64,000 bases of DNA from Acetivibrio thermocellus ATCC 27405 (GTDB lineage Bacteria; Bacillota; Clostridia; Acetivibrionales; Acetivibrionaceae), in assembly GCF_000015865.1 (NCBI RefSeq), contig NC_009012.1, forward strand, positions 744,001 to 808,000. Direction: 5' to 3'. The position numbers were made by a program, and so were the translations under genes. Positions 35,678 through 43,800 of this stretch are shown one piece after another. The notes beneath the pieces were generated by a model. It made no database searches. It was given only the letters and a program-made list of their open reading frames with translations, and had not been told where the DNA came from. Position 1 is the first letter of the stretch. The number at the start of each line of letters is the position of its first letter.

Positions 35678-36277
35678 GCGGGTTTTGCAAAAAGTTTGGT
35701 AATTGTGCTCATAGTTTGCGTTGTATTTTTGATAACAACGAATTTCATATTTTTCTTTCCCTGGTACATGACTTTGGCCTATGAGACATACAATTTATCC
35801 ACATTGGCGGCACAGCACAACTATATAGACAGGGATGAGGCGCAAATGATACTTGACAACCTGAACAAAAAACCTTTTTTCAAGGAAAACCCTGTTACTT
35901 TTGATGATATAGATGGAGAAACCGAGCCTGGAAAGCTGCAAAGAGGAGAGCAGTTTACTGTTAGCATAACGGCAAAGTATCCCATCCGTATGGATATGGG
36001 AATTGTTAACATAAGGAGAGACTGGCCTGTAACTTTTTCGGTGGAGACAACGTGCCTGTATTATGATAAAAATTTGGACCCGCTGTATAAAAGTGATGAC
36101 CTGATTTTTGACGAGCCAATATATGATGAACCAATATATTATGATGAGCCGGCATATGACGATCCATCATATACTGGTCCGACAGAAGATGAGCCATTAT
36201 ATGATGAACCGGCATATGATGATCCAACGCATGCTGTGCCGACAGAAGGTGCTCCACCATTTGAGGAGCCGATATAA
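35675..36277 (+). CDS. Single-pass pseudopilin/TadE-like protein with acidic Pro-Tyr repeat tail
   Basis: A 200-residue protein with one N-terminal hydrophobic helix (about 6-30, SLVIVLIVCVVFLITTNFIFFF), an extracytoplasmic domain to about 140 (SITAKYPIRMDMG, WPVTFSVETTCLYY), and a C-terminal tail of residues 145-200 built from DEP-[IAL]-Y units. The tail includes an internal duplication of about 22 residues (YDEPAYDDP twice). TadE-like minor pilins share the topology, but I cannot name the family with certainty. The tail is strongly acidic and probably extended. It follows the Flp gene and precedes a second single-pass protein by 19 bases. Confidence 0.6.
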   Translation: MAGFAKSLVIVLIVCVVFLITTNFIFFFPWYMTLAYETYNLSTLAAQHNYIDRDEAQMILDNLNKKPFFKENPVTFDDIDGETEPGKLQRGEQFTVSITAKYPIRMDMGIVNIRRDWPVTFSVETTCLYYDKNLDPLYKSDDLIFDEPIYDEPIYYDEPAYDDPSYTGPTEDEPLYDEPAYDDPTHAVPTEGAPPFEEPI

Positions 36278-36295
36278 CTGCAAAAAGGTGATACT

Positions 36296-36781
36296 ATGAG
36301 AAATTTGGCAATAGCAATCCTGATTATTGTAGTTGCGTCAATGTTGTTTCAACCCTTTTTCGAAATGGTTGAAATTTTCGCTGAAAAGGCACAGATAGAT
36401 TCTGCCGTTGAGTCAGCGGCGAAATCCGCACGATTGACAGGCTTTAAGTTGTCGGATATCAGAGATTTGGAAAAAAAGTTTAATTTTGATATGGACAGTG
36501 AAGATGAAAACTTTATCAGCGTATTTTGTGATGTATTTGCCGCAACCCTTAATTTGGAGTTTTTATATGTGATTGATAATAAAGCATACTTTAAATCAAA
36601 TAATGAAAGATATAATGATTTTGTGGTTGAATTCCAATATGACAAAGATTATCCCGACAGATGTCACGTTATTGTCACGACGAATTATAAATTTAAAAGA
36701 AATTACTTAAAGCAATTTGTAGGGGATAATTCTTTTGAACTGGTAAGGGAAAGAACATTGTTTGCCCGTATGGAAAATTAA
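36296..36781 (+). CDS. Single-pass pseudopilin-like protein of the Tad cluster
   Basis: A 161-residue protein with an N-terminal hydrophobic helix (about 3-25, LAIAILIIVVASMLFQPFF), then DSAVESAAKSARLTGF, the small-residue helix typical of TadE/TadF minor pilins, and an alpha-beta domain. I do not recognise a specific family. It is the last gene of the Tad-type operon; the kinase gene converges on it 31 bases away. The shared end has a long GATGAGGG (36791) / CCCTCATC (36828) inverted repeat, which could act as a weak two-way terminator. Confidence 0.6.
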   Translation: MRNLAIAILIIVVASMLFQPFFEMVEIFAEKAQIDSAVESAAKSARLTGFKLSDIRDLEKKFNFDMDSEDENFISVFCDVFAATLNLEFLYVIDNKAYFKSNNERYNDFVVEFQYDKDYPDRCHVIVTTNYKFKRNYLKQFVGDNSFELVRERTLFARMEN

Positions 36782-36811
36782 TGTTTTTATGATGAGGGTA
36801 TGAGGACAGGT

Positions 36812-38899
36812 TTAAAGGTAAAACCAGCCCTCATCATCATCTTCATTATGGTTTTTATCCATGCTTATTTTTGTCCGGTTGCTTCCGCCTAAAGATATGC
36901 TGTAAAGCTTCCCGCTGTTAAGTTTGCTGCAATAGTATATGTGTTCGTTGGCCAAATTTATAAATTCGGAATTTTCATTATTGAGTTTTGTTTTATCAGT
37001 GCCTTCTGTCCTGATTCTGTAGATACTGCCGCCGTCGCTTTTGTTGCAGTAGTATATCCAGCCGTTTGACACGTTTATATTGTAGGATATATCATCATTC
37101 AGCTTGTTTTTGGAACGACCGTCAATACTTGCTCTGTACAGCTTGAATCCGTCACTTTTATTGCAGTAGAAAATATAATCACCGTAAACATTGATGTAAC
37201 TGGCTTCATCGTTTACGATTCTTGTTCTTCCTTTACCGAGAGTATTTATTTTGTATATTTTTCCTCCGTCGCTTTTGTTGCTGTAGTACAGCCAATCATC
37301 CTTCAAAAAGAGACTCTGGGTGAAATCATTATTCAGCTTGGTCCTTTCGGTACCGTCGGTTTTTATTTTGTAAAGTTTGTATCCGTCACTTTCGTTTATA
37401 TAGTAAATCCACTCTCCGCAAACTGTTATGTCCCAGGAACGGTCAGTGTTGAGTCTGGTCTTACCGTTTCCTTCCAAATCAATTCTGAATATATTGTCAT
37501 CATTATTCGGGTCGGTGTAATAAATCCAGTTTCCGCAGACATTAAGAAACCACGATTCGTCATTGTTTATCCTTTGAAGGTCGCTTCCATCAAGTTTCAC
37601 TTTGTAAATATTAAAGTCACAGCCGGCATTGGAGAAATAAAGCCAGGAACCCTGCGTGCACACCAGTCCGCCGTTTAATATGTTGCCGGAATGGTTTCCC
37701 GTAAGATTATAAACCATTTCTCTTCTTAACAAACTTCCGAATATGCTGACTGTCCTGTCCAGTGTTTTTTTCGGCGCTTGTGGCGGTTTTGGAACTTCCA
37801 GCAGCACGGTATCCATACACTCATCATCTGTATTTTTTTCGTTCTGGTTTGCAATGTCAGACTGCGGCAGAATTACAGTATCAATCACTTTTTCAGTATC
37901 GTCAGCTTTTTCAGCCTCATCGGCAGCGGCCGGCGGAACGACCCAGTATGAACGTTCTTCACTGCTCATTTCCGACAAAATCTCATAAAGCGCCTTTTTT
38001 GCCTCTGTGGCTGAAGCATATCTTTCGTCTGGATTGTAAGCACATATTTTCAATATAAACTGCGAGAGCTTTTCTCCGGCAAGCATCGGGGGAGTGATTG
38101 CCTCTCCGGAAAGCCTCTTGTCCAAAGCTGTTTCACTGTCTTTATATTTCAACTCCTGGGGATAGGGAGGCATAAACGGAAATCTTCCGTGGTTTAAAAG
38201 TTTATACATCACAATACCTAGGGAATACAGGTCGGATCTTGAATCATAGGGCTTTCCTCTGTAGACTTCCGGTGCCATATAGAGGGGAGTGCCCCGTATG
38301 GAGGAAGCCAGCGAGAGCCGGGTCAGCTCTTTTGCAATACCGAAATCACCGAGCTTGAATTTGCCGTCTGATGTGACAAATATATTTTCATCCTTTATAT
38401 CTCTGTGAATTATTCTTTTTTGCTCACAGATTTCCAAAGCAGAACAAATATCCAAAGCAAGGTTTACTACCCCTACCCGGGTAAGGCCGTTTTTCAATAT
38501 GTATTTATTAAGTGTTGTAAGATACTCCATCCGTATGAGTATGTCCCAGCCAAAACGATTACTGCTTTTTTGCACCAGGTGGTCTTCGTAGCTTACTATA
38601 TTTGTGTTTCCGCGCAAGGTGTACATCATATGTATTTCGTTGACTATATTTTTAACAGCGCTTTCAAAATATTGTTCCAGAGAATTTTTATCGTTACCGA
38701 TGGTAGCAAGAGCTTCGCGGTGCTGTTCCTGAGTGGGAATGCTTATGAATTTTAAAGCAGACTGGTATTTAAAGCCCCACTCTTCTTTATAAATCTTATA
38801 CACTTTACCATAGCTTCCTTCGCCGATAAAGGATTCTACAAACCATGCTCCCCACAAAGGTTCGTATTTTTTTATATAGTCATCAGAAGAAACGAGCAT
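36812..38899 (-). CDS. Ser/Thr protein kinase with C-terminal seven-repeat (DUF5050-like) domain
   Basis: A 695-residue soluble Hanks-type kinase. Kinase domain about 20-310: glycine loop GEGSYGKVY (26-34), Lys50, HRDIKDEN (D167), DFG (D185), GTPLYMAPEV. A flexible acidic linker (about 311-385) holds three T-V-x-[L/I] sites at T341, T364 and T383. Residues about 405-680 are seven repeats of about 42 residues with W-[IL]-Y-Y and SDG-x-x-[IL]-Y-[KR]-I, the DUF5050/beta-propeller-like pattern. No membrane segment or PASTA domain is present, so unlike PrkC the sensor would be in the cytosol. It is the last gene of the type VII-like group, after its cognate-looking phosphatase. Confidence 0.85.
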   Translation of the reverse strand: MLVSSDDYIKKYEPLWGAWFVESFIGEGSYGKVYKIYKEEWGFKYQSALKFISIPTQEQHREALATIGNDKNSLEQYFESAVKNIVNEIHMMYTLRGNTNIVSYEDHLVQKSSNRFGWDILIRMEYLTTLNKYILKNGLTRVGVVNLALDICSALEICEQKRIIHRDIKDENIFVTSDGKFKLGDFGIAKELTRLSLASSIRGTPLYMAPEVYRGKPYDSRSDLYSLGIVMYKLLNHGRFPFMPPYPQELKYKDSETALDKRLSGEAITPPMLAGEKLSQFILKICAYNPDERYASATEAKKALYEILSEMSSEERSYWVVPPAAADEAEKADDTEKVIDTVILPQSDIANQNEKNTDDECMDTVLLEVPKPPQAPKKTLDRTVSIFGSLLRREMVYNLTGNHSGNILNGGLVCTQGSWLYFSNAGCDFNIYKVKLDGSDLQRINNDESWFLNVCGNWIYYTDPNNDDNIFRIDLEGNGKTRLNTDRSWDITVCGEWIYYINESDGYKLYKIKTDGTERTKLNNDFTQSLFLKDDWLYYSNKSDGGKIYKINTLGKGRTRIVNDEASYINVYGDYIFYCNKSDGFKLYRASIDGRSKNKLNDDISYNINVSNGWIYYCNKSDGGSIYRIRTEGTDKTKLNNENSEFINLANEHIYYCSKLNSGKLYSISLGGSNRTKISMDKNHNEDDDEGWFYL

Positions 38900-39021
38900 T
38901 TCAGAACCTCCAAGGCAATTTATCTTATAGTGCTTCTATAAAATTATAGCACCAAATCCGGTATACAGACAATGAAAGATGTAATTATAATATTATAAAT
39001 TGTAATTATGATATTGCAAAT

Positions 39022-39852
39022 TTATGATAAGATGTCTTCAATTTTAACAACAATGCAGGTTATATTGTCAAATCCTCCGTTTTCCAGTGCCTCGTTTATA
39101 AGCTTTGATGCAGCTTTTGAAGGTGTGTTTTCAGTGTTTATAACATCTTTTATGCGCTCATTTTCAACCATGTTCGTAAGACCGTCGGTGCAAAGAAGAA
39201 ATACATCTCCTTTTTTTACAAAAAAGCTTTCCGATATGTCTGCCTCAATAATTCCTTCTTTAGGAGGTATGCCCAGAAACTTGTAAAGCATGTTTTTACT
39301 TGCGCTTTTTGATGCTTCTTCGGGACTTAAAATGCCCAATCTTACAAGTCTTTCCGCTTCCGTGTGGTCTTTGGTGAGTTGAACAATTTCACCGTCTGTC
39401 ACATGATATATACGGCTGTCTCCCAGGTTGAACGTTTGTGCCCGGTCACCGCATATCAGAAGAGCGGCAAAGGTTGTTCCCATTCTTGCACCGTATTGAA
39501 CACTCATATTATATATCAGATTATTGGTATTTTTAATATAAGAATTAATATTGACTGCGCAACTGTTAATATTGCCGTTGTTATTGTTTTTAATGAGATT
39601 GTGGGCTTTTTTTAATTCCCTCATGGCAGTAAGAGAGGCTTCATCTCCACGGATTTCTCCGCCCAGGCCGTCACTTACCGCAAACAGAAAAAAGGAATCA
39701 GCTTCGTTTATATCAAAAAGAATTGTTTTTTCCGTCATGGACGGAGAAAAAAATATGCCGTTAAGATAAAAATTGTCTTCATTGGCGCTGCGCACATAAC
39801 CGATATGAGTCGCGGCTGTAGCGCGAAGAATTATATTTTTTTCACTATACAT
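39022..39852 (-). CDS. PP2C-type Ser/Thr protein phosphatase
   Basis: A 276-residue PPM phosphatase that would remove phosphate from Ser/Thr sites set by the neighbouring kinase. The metal-site motifs are TAATHIGYVRSANEDNFYL, SDGLGGEIRGDEAS, NLGDSRIYHV, LLCTDGLTNMV and GGFDNITCIVV. The length is slightly above the 240-250 residues usual for Stp/PrpC enzymes owing to an insertion near residues 88-115 (NNNNGNINSCAVN). The gene lies 122 bases upstream of the kinase on the same strand. Confidence 0.9.
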   Translation of the reverse strand: MYSEKNIILRATAATHIGYVRSANEDNFYLNGIFFSPSMTEKTILFDINEADSFFLFAVSDGLGGEIRGDEASLTAMRELKKAHNLIKNNNNGNINSCAVNINSYIKNTNNLIYNMSVQYGARMGTTFAALLICGDRAQTFNLGDSRIYHVTDGEIVQLTKDHTEAERLVRLGILSPEEASKSASKNMLYKFLGIPPKEGIIEADISESFFVKKGDVFLLCTDGLTNMVENERIKDVINTENTPSKAASKLINEALENGGFDNITCIVVKIEDILS

Positions 39853-39987
39853 GGCTTATCCTTTCATCTTAAATTTGTTTATTATATTCTTGCCGGTATT
39901 TTAAGTTACATAGTATTTTTATTTAGTATTATTATCAATTGATATAATTGTGATATTGAATACAGCAGGATTGCGGATTTATGACAA

Positions 39988-40236
39988 TTATAGAATTGTT
40001 AGAATAGAACCGTCCCATACACCGGCGTCTTCCAGTGTTTCGTCATCCCTGAGAACCCGTCCCAAGGGCTCGGCATACAGATGAAACTTCGAGGTGACGC
40101 TGGTTAAATCATCGTCAAGGCGAAGGGCATAGGCTATCAAGGATGACAGATGCTTTGCCGGTATATCGGTGGGGAGTTCTAAATCACGAGTGTCTTTTTT
40201 ATTTTTGCACTTGACGGTAACAATTACACTGTTCAT
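39988..40236 (-). CDS. YukD/EsaB-like ubiquitin-fold protein of a type VII-like system
   Basis: An 82-residue protein predicted to have a ubiquitin-like beta-grasp fold. Text such as VIVTVKCKNKKDTRDLELP, a central helix (AKHLSSLIAYALRL) and the closing LEDAGVWDGSILTIL match YukD/EsaB, which accompany WXG100 systems in Firmicutes. It lacks a C-terminal Gly-Gly. It is between the WXG100 gene and the phosphatase, separated from the former by two hairpins. Its role in secretion is regulatory or structural in known systems. Confidence 0.82.
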   Translation of the reverse strand: MNSVIVTVKCKNKKDTRDLELPTDIPAKHLSSLIAYALRLDDDLTSVTSKFHLYAEPLGRVLRDDETLEDAGVWDGSILTIL

Positions 40237-40255
40237 AACTTTACATCCTCACTTT

Positions 40256-40289
40256 AAAAAAAGCTATGCAATTTTTACATAGCCTTTTT
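40256..40289 (-). terminator. Terminator hairpin upstream of the YukD-like gene
   Basis: On the minus strand GGCTATG...CATAGC is followed by seven T residues. It is the second hairpin after the WXG100 gene. Confidence 0.7.
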
Positions 40290-40322
40290 ATAATTTAATT
40301 TGATATCAAAATAAACGGAGGC

Positions 40323-40360
40323 AAAAACGATGGGGCTCAAAAGCCCCTTGTTTTCGTTTT
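40323..40360 (-). terminator. Terminator of the WXG100 gene
   Basis: On the minus strand AAAACGA...GGGGCT-TTTG-AGCCCC...TCGTTTTT forms a strong stem with an outer extension and T run, 28 bases after the WXG100 stop. Confidence 0.8.
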
Positions 40361-40387
40361 ATGTATAAATGTAATTATATATGAATT

Positions 40388-40690
40388 TTATGACCCACTG
40401 CGAAGTTTAGCAGCTACATCCTTGTCAGCCTGTTCAAGAGCATTTGCAACAGATGTGAGGGACCTTTCAAGGTCTGACAGACATTGATTCAGCTTGGTTT
40501 CAAGTTCTTTTCTCAGTGCCATAAACTGTTCTACATAAGCTTCAGCAGCTTTACCTTCCCAAATACTTTTCAGGCTGTCTATTTCTCTTTGAATACTGTT
40601 AAGAAAATTGGTAGTTTCACTAGTCTTTTTACCTATTTTCACAGCAGCGCTTCGCACTTGCTCAGGTGTAATACGAATAACACTTGCCAT
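40388..40690 (-). CDS. WXG100 family protein (EsxA/ESAT-6-like)
   Basis: A 100-residue helical-hairpin protein from the ATG at 40690, 8 bases after GGGGG; the frame extends 11 residues upstream without a ribosome binding site. The turn motif is W44-E45-G46 in KSIWEGKAAEAY, at the middle of the chain as expected, with long helices on both sides. WXG100 proteins are small substrates and structural parts of type VII secretion. I see no C-terminal YxxxD/E export signal in the LEQADKDVAAKLRSGS tail. The gene has its own promoter and a strong terminator, suggesting high independent expression beside the essC-like gene. Confidence 0.9.
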   Translation of the reverse strand: MASVIRITPEQVRSAAVKIGKKTSETTNFLNSIQREIDSLKSIWEGKAAEAYVEQFMALRKELETKLNQCLSDLERSLTSVANALEQADKDVAAKLRSGS

Positions 40691-40763
40691 TTTCATATCC
40701 CCCTTTAAAAAGCATTTTGGCATAAATTTCGCCTATATGAAGTCTGTACCAAATAACAATAAT

Positions 40764-40792
40764 ATTATCTCAGAAAAACAACCAAAAATCAA
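40764..40792 (-). promoter_or_regulatory. Promoter of the WXG100 gene
   Basis: On the minus strand TTGATT (40787-40792) and GATAAT (40764-40769) with a 17-base spacer, about 75 bases before the start codon and after the end of the essC-like gene. Confidence 0.6.
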
Positions 40793-40826
40793 GAGAAAAT
40801 TTTACTTTTCATAATTTGAATTTTAA

Positions 40827-43800
40827 TTATTCGACAGATTGATTGTTTTTTCTGTAACTTTTATTAATCTGTGTTATCCATGCTTTTAAGATATTGTTTT
40901 CCAGCAAGGCGGTTTTTACCCTGCAGAAACGACCGCGGTTTATAAGATAACCGTCACCGGGCTTTATCGCTTTTTCGGTTGTTCCATAGGGAAGTCTTAC
41001 GGAAAATACCTGCTGGTCCGATATGCTTCCCAGTAGCAAACCTGTTTGCATGTCCTTCATAGCCTTTGCAAAATTGTCCCAGCTGGAACCTATATCTTCG
41101 GTGTAAGATGCCATGATAATACTTATGCCGAGATTACGCTCCTTTTTTACCAGGCGTTCAAACAAGTCCGTGACGATAGAGTCGGCATACTGGGAAAAGT
41201 CATTTAAGTCGTCAATAAGAATAAGACTTAACCGGCGATTTAAAACAAATTCCTTTTCATTAATCAATCCTCCGGATCGAATTCTTTCTTCGTTAAGTTC
41301 AGCTTTTCTGTTATCAATTTCTTGTTGAAGGGCTTCTGCAAATTCACTTATGTTGTGCCCGTCATTTGTATAGTTTTTTGTATGGGGAAGCTGGCTTAAC
41401 GCATAAAGCCCCAGAGAGCTTGAGTCAAAAATGTGTATGTCCAGCTTTTCCGGAGAAAATTTAAGGGCAAGGGTGACGGCCAGCGCCTGAAGAAATGTTG
41501 TCTTACCGCTTTGAATATCTCCGGATACCAAAAAATGAGGAGTTTCCAGAAGATCTATGAAACATGGTTCCATTTCATTTTCTTCGATTCCCAGAGGTAT
41601 GCACAAAGGCTTACGGGCAATAGTCTTTTTTACATCGTCCCGTGTAATAAGATCCTTGTAATATACAATTTCCGGCATGACGGGAATAGGCTTGGCTTTA
41701 GGTCCTGTCCAGCTTTGGGATATTGCACCGATGGTTGATTTAATTTTAATTGTTCGTTCAATTTCTGATTCTCCTTCTGCCGGCAAGGCAGTCTGAAATT
41801 CAAGGGGAGGATTGCCTTTTACAAGACCGCGTCCGTTTACAGGACTTGGTTCCAGTCCATTGGTTCTTCCCACAATAAGTGCATAATCCCCTTTGTCGGC
41901 CATCTGGAGTGCCACAGCCAGCTTGAAGTTGGAACTTAGTTTATAGCTTATGGACGATGTGCTGCTGTTGGTTATTACTATATGCAATCCAAGATTGCCG
42001 CCTTCCCTCGAAATCTGAATCAGATAATCCTCATATTCTGAGTACATTTCGCTGAAGGCGGAGTAATTGTCAATGACAATTACAATTGCAGGAAGCGTTT
42101 CTCCGCAGGAATCCCTGTAAGCTGTGAGGCTGCTTACTCCTTTGTCGGAGAAGAGGTCTTTTCGGGTATCCATTTCTTTTATGAGGAATTTGAAAAGTTT
42201 GCTTAGTTTTTCTTCCTCGTCGACCATTACCGTTCCTCCGACATGGGGAAGTCCGGAGAATATACCCAGAGTTCTTACGCCAAAGTCAAGGATGTAAATG
42301 TTTACATCGGAAGGAGAGTAGTTTAACGCCAGCGACATAATGAGTGTCTGCAAAAATGTGGTTTTGCCGTATCCCGGTGAGCCGTATACGATTAAATGCC
42401 CTTCTTTTCCAAGGTCAACTGTCAAAGGAACCTGGCGCTGATTTTCCGGGTCATCCAAAAGTCCGACGACCGGATTTAACCATGAATCCGCCTTTGTCCA
42501 TTTTTCACCGTCCCAGCATCCTTTCACATCGGCAAGGAGACTTTCAAGGTAAAGCTTTTCCGGAAGAGGCGGAAGCCATGGGCCTTTAAGACGAACAATA
42601 TTTTCTTTTTGCGCCACGTTTGCTATATGGGAAACGGCAGCCTGAAGCTGGGTAAACTCGGCTTTTCTTATTTGTGATGCGGATCTTGTATAAAGTTGGT
42701 GGCGTTTACCGTTTATGGCCACTTCTGAAATTTCATTGTGAGTGGTAATTTCCTCACTGGCATCGGGAGTATAACCTGCTCCGCTCCATGCGGACTGGAA
42801 AAGCTCAAAAATTTCATCGTTTCCAACCTGGATGTAGGCTCTTCCGGGTTGTTTGATATTTGCGGCATCCGGACGTTTGATTACATCCTGGCTGTCCTGA
42901 GGTCCCTGAACTTTAAGACAGATACGGAAGCGGGCGTTACTCCATATCTGGTCATCAACTACCCCGGCCGGCTTTTGTGTTGCGAGAATAAGGTGCACTC
43001 CAAGGCTTCGGCCGACTCTTGCGGTACTTACCAATTCCCTCATGAAATCCGGCTGTTCACTTTTTAACTCGGCAAACTCATCCGCAATTATCACAAGATG
43101 GGGAAGAGGTTCTTTGGCTTTTTGGCTGTGATAAAGCTTTTGATAGCTGTCTATATGATTTACTCCGTATTGGGCAAAAATTGTCTGTCTTCTTTTAAGC
43201 TCGCTCTTAATGGATACGAGGGCACGGGTTGTCTGGTTTCCTCCAAGGTTGGTTATTGTTCCGACCAAATGGGGCAAATCAAGGAAAGCGTTTGCCATGC
43301 CTCCTCCTTTATAGTCTATAAGCACAAAAACTACGTCATGAGGATGAAAGTTTATTGCAAGAGAGATTATAAATGACTGTAAAAGCTCACTTTTACCGGA
43401 ACCTGTGGTACCTGCCACCAAACCATGAGGACCCTGGCCACGTTCGTGAAGGTCAAGAGTAAGTATTTCATTGCCTGTGCGTATGCCAAGAGGTGCCGCC
43501 AGTGTCCGGAAAGATTTGTTGTTTTTCCAGCGTTCCAGTACGTTTAATTCTTCAACAGTTCTGACGGAATACATCTGCAAAAGAGTTATTGATGAAGGCA
43601 GACTTACGGAAGTCAACAATTCCTTTATGCGTATTGGTGCCATTCTTCTTGCAAAATGCTCGGCATCTTTTATGGACACAATATCCGGCAAAAAAGGCAT
43701 GGGGGAGGAGCCTTGGTTTCTTTGCACCATATGTCCGGATTTTGGAGCCAGCTCAATGATAGCCTGGCAATCTTTCGGAAGATATTCAATTCTGTCAAAA

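Noticed and set aside
28747-36781. A Gram-negative style Tad locus with secretin
   Set aside because: No RcpA/CpaC secretin, TadD or TadG-like gene was found; it fits the reduced Gram-positive form.
37743-38058. Plus-strand frames inside the kinase gene
   Set aside because: They are shadows of the kinase linker, rich in Ser/Phe from the complementary strand, and lack start signals.
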